NCBI GenBank assembly: GCA_002438065.1
Contig: DJSP01000019.1
Span: 1 to 8,339 of the forward strand
DNA length: 8,339 bases
Direction: 5' to 3'
Source of the DNA: Caryophanales bacterium UBA6331
Lineage (GTDB): Bacteria; Bacillota_I; Bacilli_A; RF39; UBA660
Shown: positions 1 to 5,924 of the stretch, piece after piece
Position numbering within the stretch: the first letter of the stretch is position 1
Layout: the number at the start of each line of letters is the position of its first letter
Translations under genes and position numbers: made by a program
The notes under the pieces: generated by a model
The model's database searches: none
Told to the model about the DNA's origin: nothing
What the model saw: only the letters and a program-made list of their open reading frames with translations

Positions 1-675
1 CTTTGCAATGTCACGTTGTGCTGCACAATCACATCCATATATTTTAAGACAAGTTTTCTTTCTTTTTTCTACAATGTTTTTTAAATATTTTGGATTTTCT
101 ATTGTTTTCTTTTCAATTGTAGACTGTTTTTTGTTTTTGTCAAAATAATTTTCATCTCCATATCTTGCAAATTTTGTAGCTTTTCTTTTCAATGTAGTTT
201 TTAAAATATCAGCATCAGTTTTTTCAGAAAATGTTTTTGAAATTTTTTTTCTTATTTCTGAATTTTGTGAAACATTTCTACAACCATATTTTTTTAAACA
301 AGTCAATTCACGTTTTTGCATTGCTTTTTGTCTATCATAGCAACTTAATGCATTTTTCATTTTTTCTTTGAATGCAAGACTTTTGTGTGCACATTTGCTA
401 GAGCAAAATTTGGTAGTGTATCCTTCAAGTGGATGACATTTTGTCTTCACTAGTTCTTTTCCACAAATTTCACATTTTGGATATGTTTTTAAGTTATTCA
501 ATATCCAAAAAATTCTAGTGTTTAGATCTAAATTTGGAAAATTTTCAAAAGCAACTGAAATTTCAGAAAACAAATCTGAATATTTTTTCGATTTTAAAAT
601 TCTTGCATATGAAACACAATGAGTTTCTACAATATGTTTTAAAATATTTTTAGATTTTTCAGAAATTTTGCACAT
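1..675 (-). CDS. Zinc-finger protein with repeated YG modules, homing-endonuclease-associated type (3' end outside window)
   Basis: The first 225 residues of a leftward gene are visible; it runs off the left edge. The only ATG in the open frame is at 675, 41 bases after the TAA of the gp54-like gene, so that start is chosen. Residues 1-60 look helical. A zinc-finger-like cluster follows: C68-x2-C71, then C91-x3-C95 inside FCSSKCAHKS. Downstream are three copies of a basic module centred on a YG pair at residues about 130, 172 and 213 (LKKYGCRNVSQ, FARYGDENYF, LKIYGCDCAAQ), spaced 42 and 41 residues. Such KYG...SQ modules are familiar from phage proteins linked to homing endonucleases, where they are thought to bind DNA. 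The nuclease core, if present, would lie outside the window, so catalysis is not shown. No in-frame TAG occurs, but only four glutamine codons are present, so this says little about code use. The class call is by pattern recognition only. Confidence 0.55.
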   Translation of the reverse strand, partial: MCKISEKSKNILKHIVETHCVSYARILKSKKYSDLFSEISVAFENFPNLDLNTRIFWILNNLKTYPKCEICGKELVKTKCHPLEGYTTKFCSSKCAHKSLAFKEKMKNALSCYDRQKAMQKRELTCLKKYGCRNVSQNSEIRKKISKTFSEKTDADILKTTLKRKATKFARYGDENYFDKNKKQSTIEKKTIENPKYLKNIVEKRKKTCLKIYGCDCAAQRDIAK

Positions 676-716
676 ATATATTTCATAATGTACAAAATTT
701 AAATTTCTATGAAAGT

Positions 717-1649
717 TTAGAAATTCATCATTTTTCCAGCTGAATTCAACAATGTTTTTCCTGTTGACAACAATTTGTTTTCAACTGATTCTACTGTTGT
801 GTCATTTGATTCAATGAACATGAAATCAAACAAAAATGTGACTTGTCTAGTTATGCTTCCATTTGGTTCTTGTGTAGGCTGTATTGTGTCAATTGATGTA
901 GGTCTGCAACCACAAAAAACATATTTCAAATCAGTGTGTTTGTTGAAATCAATTGTTATTGTAGCAGTTGTATATGGTTGAGTTGCATAAGACCAATATG
1001 GAAGTGTGACTTCTCTCATCCATGGATAGAATATTCTTTCATGTAATGGAAGTTTTGTGCATAAAATGTCTAATTGAAGATTGTTGTTGTCTGGAATCAC
1101 ATAGTTTCCATTTGTAGAAAATTCACCAAGTGATGTCTAGATTTTAGCTCCATCCGGTATTTTCAACTTTGGAACAACTATACTTTGAATATAGAAACCT
1201 AATTGAAGCTCTAATGGACATACACTTTGTTCTGACTTGAACCAATTTTCTCCTCCAACTAGAAGATTTGCTTTAGCTAGATATTCTAAAAATGTATGTT
1301 CACCAGCTTTGTCAAAGTCTTTTCTTTCTGATTCAACTGTAGTTTTATTAAGAAGTGATGTCAACAAACCACCAGTTAGATTGTTTCCAAGATTTGTAGC
1401 CATTGAAGTGACTGTTGATCCTAGTAATCCTTTTATTTTGTCCTTTGTTGATATATTCTGTATAGATTTAGATGATATAGTTGGATAGAATTTTATGTTG
1501 ACATCAAATGTAGCAAGTGGATTCAACTATTCAGCATATTTTCCAGCTGATGATCCAAATTTATTAAGAAATTGCTGCAAATTAGTGCCACTGTTAGTGT
1601 CACTTACTGTATCAATGAATGAATTTACAAAATTGCTTCCAACTCCCAT
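717..1649 (-). CDS. Baseplate tail-tube initiator, T4 gp54-like, with two in-frame TAG codons
   Basis: Reading TAG as glutamine gives one 310-residue protein, close to the roughly 320 residues of T4 gp54. Under the standard code it would be split by TAG at 1527-1529 (residue 41) and 1137-1139 (residue 171). The frame stays open across both, and the next upstream stop is a TGA just before the ATG. A Gly/Leu-rich segment lies at about residues 71-99. The C-terminal half looks like the tube fold: a block ending in FYPWMREV, then YVFCGCRPTSID, then SITRQVTFLFDFMFIES. From memory, T4 gp54 has a matching order of a WVNSV block, an FTGCIPISV segment and an ITTFDVTFAY strand. Gp54 caps the baseplate hub and nucleates tube polymerisation. 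The gene lies 8 bases downstream of the gp19-like tube gene. Its Shine-Dalgarno-like AAGGTGA overlaps that gene's stop, suggesting coupled translation. The related tube-cap gp48 is the main alternative; the family call is firmer than the exact paralogue. Confidence 0.75.
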
Positions 1650-1653
1650 GTGT

Positions 1654-1660
1654 CACCTTA
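1654..1660 (-). promoter_or_regulatory. Ribosome binding site overlapping a stop codon
   Basis: On the minus strand the tube gene ends TAAGGTGACACATG. The TAA stop is also the start of AAGGTG, a good Shine-Dalgarno match about 5 bases before the ATG at 1649. This supports the chosen start of the gp54-like gene and translational coupling to the tube gene. Confidence 0.6.
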
Positions 1661-2254
1661 TTTCAATAGATTGTCAACTGTTCCAAGAATATTAGATGCT
1701 GTTCCTAATGCTCCAGGCGTAACTGTAAAGTCTATGAGTTTTCCAGAAATATTGAATGTCTAAATGTCATTTTGGTCATATCCAAATGACAAACCTGAAA
1801 TATTTTCAATTCTTACTCCATTCAATGTTATCATTGAACCACTGTAGTTTTTGTCTCCAGTCAAAGCTTTTATTGTCATAGTATATCCTGAATTTGCTAG
1901 AATGTTTGTAGAATCACTTACAATGAAATTAGTCAATGCTGAATATATATAACCCTAAGCATCATTCAAAACAGTCATAGAAAATTCATGGTCATATTCA
2001 TGGTTTATTGGAATATCAATTTTGTTTCCATCATAATAGACTTCAGTGAAATTTTGATGCAATCCTGGAAGTTCTATGCTCTAAATGAAAAATGTAGCTT
2101 GTTCTAATCCAGAAAAATTTACTTCAAAGTTGTTTTTTGTCTGAATTCCAAACTTGTTTATGTTATGCAAAAAAGCTTTTACGCCTTTTTCATGACTTAA
2201 AGCTGTGGTCAAATTTGTAATGCCACCTAGTAAATTTCCTAACGCTAAACCCAT
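1658..2254 (-). CDS. Tail tube protein, T4 gp19-like, with three in-frame TAG codons
   Basis: Translation with TAG as glutamine gives 198 residues (T4 gp19 is about 163). In-frame TAGs lie at 2081-2083, 1955-1957 and 1760-1762; the gene ends in TAA. Hallmarks of the gp19 tube fold appear in order: a short N-terminal leader, NNFEVNF, SIELPGL, a DHEFSMTVLND block matching the gp19 FDDWTVTVMND region (from memory), and a C-terminal VRIENISGLSFGYD...IQTFNISGKLIDF block that corresponds to the gp19 ending. The subunit stacks as hexameric rings to form the inner tail tube through which DNA passes. A tail of about 25 residues (TPGALGTASNILGTVDNLLK) extends past the usual end. By hand count three of seven glutamines are TAG. 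The start at 2254 is the first ATG of the open frame. No strong Shine-Dalgarno is visible, which is common in Bacteroidetes-type systems. It appears to be the first gene of the leftward unit. Confidence 0.83.
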
Positions 2255-2285
2255 TTATTTTAGAAACTAATCTTTCTATCTATTT

Positions 2286-2304
2286 ACTTTTCTGAAAGAA
2301 AAGT
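2286..2304. other. Short perfect hairpin upstream of the tube gene
   Basis: ACTTTTCT (2286-2293) and AGAAAAGT (2297-2304) are exact reverse complements around a GAA triplet. The hairpin would lie about 30 bases upstream of the tube gene ATG in the leftward 5' leader. It may affect mRNA stability or be an operator. It is short and AT-rich, so chance is possible. Confidence 0.35.
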
Positions 2305-2365
2305 CTATCTCATAATCATATATAAAAATATAACTACAAGTTTTAGAAATTTAAATATTTAAAAT

Positions 2366-2408
2366 AAGATATATATATTGAAAACAGAAAATACAAGATA
2401 TATATTGA
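2366..2408 (+). repeat. Direct repeat in the divergent spacer
   Basis: AAGATATATATATTGA (2366-2381) and AAGATATATATTGA (2395-2408) differ only by one extra AT. Their starts are 29 bases apart, near three helical turns. They could be paired sites for a DNA-binding protein or duplicated promoter elements. AT-rich simplicity lowers confidence. Confidence 0.3.
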
Positions 2409-2575
2409 TAATTATATATGAAATACATTTGTAATTATATAAACAACATAAATGTTTTTTATATATTAATACTTTCCTAGAAAATAAAAACATAAACTAT
2501 TTTCAAAAAAAAATAATTTTTTTTCAAAAAGTAAATATGAAATAGTAAGCAGTAAATTAAAGGAAATATGTAAAA

Positions 2576-3421
2576 ATGTCAGAAGAAAATATAGATAAGT
2601 TAGCAGCATTAAATGCAATAAAAAATAAATTCACTAGTACTATTATAAAAATATATATTAATAGTCTTAAACGTGAAGTTAATTTTAGAGAAATCACTGT
2701 AGCTGAATAGAAAAAATTAGCACGTATCATGATAGATAATGAAAATAGAAAAGATATTGTTTATGATACTCAATGCGCAATTTTAAAATCAATTTGTTTA
2801 GAAAAAGATCTTGATATATATTCATTATTAGAATTTGATAAAATCAAATTACTTTTAATGCTTTATCAGCGTAATATGAATAAACATGAAATAACATTTG
2901 TTTGTCCAGAATGTCAGACTGAAAATAAATATCAAATAGATTTTGGTAATGCTATAAAAAAATTAGATGCATTTGATATTTCAGATAAAAAATATAATTA
3001 TGAAAATGATAATTGGAAATTTGATTTTATAATAGGTTATCCAACAGTAAATAAGGTTTCAAGATTTTATCAATCAAAATATTTAAATGTTAAAAAAACT
3101 ACAAATAAAACTACACTTGATTCAATAAATTCAACAATTAATGTTGATTATATAAATTTATTTATTAAATCTATGTCATTTGTTGATAAAATTACAGGTG
3201 AAAAAACAGATATAGATTTTAATGAATATACAATAGATCAAATGTTTGATGTTATTTCTGTTCTTCCACAAGATGTGTTATATTCAGAAAATGGAACAAT
3301 TTCATATATTACAACAAATTTTATTGCAAATATAAATGATGTTTTTGATAAACATAAGTGCTATATGTGTGGAACTGAAATTTCAAATCTTTCAGATTCT
3401 GATGTAAATGGTTTTTTATGA
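2576..3421 (+). CDS. Baseplate protein, T4 gp26-like, with one in-frame TAG codon and a probable zinc site
   Basis: The product is 281 residues and ends in TGA. One in-frame TAG lies at 2708-2710 (residue 45); a start taken after it, at 2729, would remove the conserved N-terminus. Residues 23-50 (KIYINSLKREVNFREITVAEQKKLAR) resemble the opening of T4-type gp26 baseplate proteins, where a short beta segment is followed by a conserved 'FR..TV.E.K.L' helix. TAG falls in the E-Q-K position where glutamine or another polar residue would fit. Two cysteine pairs, C110-P-E-C113 and C262-Y-M-C265, could together bind zinc. Gp26 acts in assembly of the central baseplate. AAAGGAAA lies upstream, but between it and the chosen ATG is an ATG-TAA start-stop pair at 2568-2573. 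The gene begins the rightward unit and overlaps the next gene by ATGA. Family assignment is from pattern recognition. Confidence 0.72.
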
Positions 3422-3663
3422 TTTTGAAAGAAGTGTCAATATAGATGTATCAATATATATTAAGTACTGAAACATTATTGTTAACTGAATTTCATTTTAA
3501 TACATTAAATATGTTTGATGATATGACACTTCTTGATTTTCAATTTTACATTAATCAAATAGAAAAAAATGTAGGAGAAAAAAATAAACGATATTCAAAT
3601 ACAAAAATGTTAGCTACATAGTTGCATATGCTTAAACAAGTATTGAATTCAATGTAGATTTAA
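3418..3663 (+). CDS. Small protein of unknown function, translationally coupled to the gp26-like gene, three in-frame TAGs
   Basis: With TAG read through (3442-3444, 3619-3621, 3655-3657) this is an 81-residue protein ending in TAA. Its ATG overlaps the stop of the preceding gene as ATGA, the usual sign of coupled translation. A second possible start is the ATG at 3445, just after the first TAG. The sequence has a hydrophobic N-terminal helix (YQYILSTETLLLTEF), then NMFDDMTLLDFQFYINQIEKN and a charged helix; it looks all-helical. T4 has gene 51, a baseplate-hub assembly factor, directly after gene 26, so position suggests a similar role. T4 gp51 is about three times longer, and I see no sequence proof. 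Small helical assembly chaperones of this shape are common in phage tail operons. The coding call is good; function is open. Confidence 0.6.
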
Positions 3664-3668
3664 AATAA

Positions 3669-3698
3669 AACTAGATTATATTTATATGTAATCTAGTT
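3669..3698 (+). other. Strong intergenic hairpin
   Basis: AACTAGATTA (3669-3678) pairs perfectly with TAATCTAGTT (3689-3698). Three further pairs inside (one G-U wobble) leave a four-base loop, UUAU, giving about 13 paired positions. It begins 6 bases after the TAA of the small gene and ends 18 bases before the next ATG. No T-run follows on the plus strand, so it is not a standard terminator. On the minus strand it is followed by TTTTATTTT, but no leftward gene is there. An RNA-processing or mRNA-stabilising element, or a factor-dependent terminator, is more likely. Confidence 0.6.
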
Positions 3699-3716
3699 AT
3701 AAAAAAGAAAAATAAA

Positions 3717-5909
3717 ATGGCTAGAAATAATGATAATATGTTAGCTGCTAATTGGAAAGCTTTAGATTTATCAAAAATTGATAAAATCTAGTCATCATCT
3801 AATAAGCATAAATAGCTTTTTAATGATATTAAAGAATTGATTAAAAATGCTATTAATTGTATATATGGAACAGCATAGACTGAAGATAAATATGTAAAAA
3901 TTGTCAATCTTATAATGCTTAGAATACAAGGAGCATTAGAAACATTGAATATTGACAATGAATTAATAATAGAAAATATTTAGAAAACTATTTCTGATTG
4001 TTTAGCTAAATATGATATTTCAAATAAAAATACAAATACAGAATCTAATAAAAATAAATCTGAATCTACTGAAGATGATAGTACTAAAAATATAGATACT
4101 AAAACTATTATAAAAGATTTAACAGATTCTATATAGAATTCTATATAGGAAAATATATAGCAAAATAATAAAGAATCTAACAATAAAAAAACAGAAAAAA
4201 GGACTACTAATAAATCTAAATCTAGTAATACTGATATTTCTAGAAGTATTAATAAAATTTTAACAAATGTAGATGAAAATTTAAAAAAATTAGAAAAAAC
4301 TATTATATCTAATTTTAATATTTTTAAAAATCCAAAAATATTAAATTCAAAACAATTTAAAACATTAAAAAATATAGTTATAAAACAATATTAGAATTTA
4401 TGTAAACTGGTTTCAAATACATTAAATACTATTAATACTAATATTAACAATATTGTTGATCTTCAATTAAAAACATATAAAATAGTTGAAGATTATATTA
4501 ATAGTACTAAAAAATGGAATTTAGTAACAATATTACTTTATGCTGGTATTATTTTAACTGTAATATTCACTGCGCTTAATAATAAAGTGCAAAAATGGAT
4601 AAAGGCAAAATTAGGCATAGATGAAAAAGAAAATTTATTTGCTGGATTATGTAAAAAATTATATCAATTTATAAATAAATTAATTGCTGAAATTGATTTT
4701 AAAAAAATAATTAAAGTTTTTGTCAATAAAATTATTGATGCATTAAAATCAACTTTAAATGATATGATTGGAAATCCAATTAAAACTATATGGAATTTAT
4801 TAGAAAAAAAATTTTTAGAAATTGTTGAATTTAAAAATAAAATATGGGATCTTATAACTGGTGGAGAAAGTAAAGCTAAAAAAGAACAAGAAAAAATAAT
4901 TGATAATTCTATTAAACAAGTTGAAAAAAATACACAAGAACAAATTGATAGTGCTAATAAAAAACAAGAGTCATCTTTTAATCAGATTAAACAAGATATT
5001 GATGCTGCAACAATAAAACAAACTGAATAGGTTGATAGCATGGTAGATGAAAATATAAAACAAACAATTTCTGCACAAAATCAAATTGAAAAAACTACAG
5101 ATGAAGCTATTACAACTACATCAAAAAATATTTCAGAAATAAAAGATAAAACAATACCAAATACATCATAGGAAATTACACAAACTACAAACAATAACAT
5201 TAATAATTTGCAAAATAATATTCAAAAAAACATTACAGATTCAACTAAACAATTAGCTGAAAATGCAAAAGATATCACAAAAGAAATAGCAAAAGATGGT
5301 GCATAGAAACCAGCAAAAGTTGATAAATTAAATTCACTCCAAAGTAGTACTGGTGGAGTTAAAATTGAAGCACAAAATGGAAATGTAAAAATACCAGATG
5401 GTGTTACGTAGATTCCAAGTCCAGATGGAAAAGTTGTATATACAAGTACAGAAAAAGCAAAAGAAGCAAATGAAAAAATTGCAGATATAAACAATACAAC
5501 TAATAATTTAGGCATTAAACCACAAGTTAATGTAGATAGTTCAGTAAACAATAATGTATAGCAAAATATTCAGATTTCAGCAGAAAAATATCCATCAAAC
5601 ATAAAACTTAAAAATCAAACAATAAAAGAATATGAATAGTTAATTGAAAATGTTAATAAATTAAAAACAGATATAAAAAGTAACAAATCATTGCTTTCTG
5701 ACATAAAAACTGACGTCAATAAATATTTTTCTGAATTGAATACTTCAATGAAATTATATATAAATTCTAAACAACAAAATAATACTAGAAATTCTGAATA
5801 GCAAAATAATACTATAATAATAACAAATTCTAAAAAAGATATTAATAGATTTGATGCAGAAAAAGAAAATAGATCTGATTTTTTCAATAATAATTTTGAT
5901 TTTTTTTAA
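3717..5909 (+). CDS. Large coiled-coil tail protein with one membrane-like segment, tape-measure-like; 15 in-frame TAGs
   Basis: The frame from ATG 3717 to TAA 5907-5909 encodes 730 residues if the 15 TAGs are sense: 3789, 3813, 3876, 3981, 4134, 4146, 4158, 4392, 5028, 5169, 5304, 5409, 5559, 5637 and 5799. Residues 12-100 form a helical domain shared with the next gene (NWKAL; NCIYGT; DKYVKIVNLIMLRIQG). Residues about 104-175 are Asn/Lys/Ser/Thr-rich linker with a repeated tetrapeptide ending in TAG-encoded residues. Residues 176-265 are helical. A single hydrophobic span (WNLVTILLYAGIILTVIFTAL) starts at residue 267. Residues 291-380 are amphipathic, and 385-540 are a Gln/Asn/Lys/Thr-rich coiled coil. 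A short Gly-rich, beta-like patch (TGGVKIEAQNGNVKIPDG) begins near 545, and a second coiled coil ends the protein. Length, coiled coils, a hydrophobic span and position after baseplate genes fit a tape-measure or tail-core protein, but no diagnostic motif is seen. A fibre or injected protein is the alternative. Confidence 0.5.
4125..4160 (+). repeat. Three 12-base tandem units, each ending in ATATAG
   Basis: Units GATTCTATATAG (4125-4136), AATTCTATATAG (4137-4148) and GAAAATATATAG (4149-4160) lie in frame within the 730-residue gene. They encode DSIQ, NSIQ, ENIQ if TAG is glutamine. Units one and two differ by one base. The repeat places three TAG codons within nine codons. Confidence 0.7.
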
Positions 5910-5924
5910 TTAAGTGAATGAATT

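Larger units (their letters stand above)
2255..2575. promoter_or_regulatory. Divergent intergenic spacer, probable promoters for both arms
   Basis: This gene-free, very AT-rich stretch of about 320 bases lies between the starts of the leftward tube gene and the rightward gp26-like gene, so both transcripts probably begin here. Contents seen: an 8-bp hairpin (2286-2304), a direct repeat (2366-2381 and 2395-2408), a run of nine A followed by TAA and eight T (2505-2524), and the word TTTTCAAAAA at 2500 and 2521. TACATTTG at 2424-2431 fits the Bacteroidetes -7 consensus TAnnTTTG, with a TTG 16 bases upstream, slightly closer than usual. In sequence this AT-rich the match may be chance. A 25-codon frame at 2418-2495 was judged unconvincing. 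Confidence 0.5.

Noticed and set aside
717..1526. Separate genes at 717-1100 and 1137-1526 with GTG or TTG starts
   Set aside because: Both lie in one frame, separated only by in-frame TAG at 1137; joined they give a full-length gp54-like protein from ATG 1649.
775..1695. Rightward frames at 775-981, 1237-1488 and 1495-1695
   Set aside because: They lie opposite the tail tube and initiator genes, match no family, and are antisense shadows.
2418..2495. A 25-codon frame (with one TAG) in the divergent spacer as a leader peptide
   Set aside because: No ribosome binding site, composition expected by chance, and no recognisable sequence.
2505..2524. A-tract/T-tract as an intrinsic terminator
   Set aside because: The stem would be only A-T pairs with no G-C core, and it lies between divergent starts where no transcript should end.
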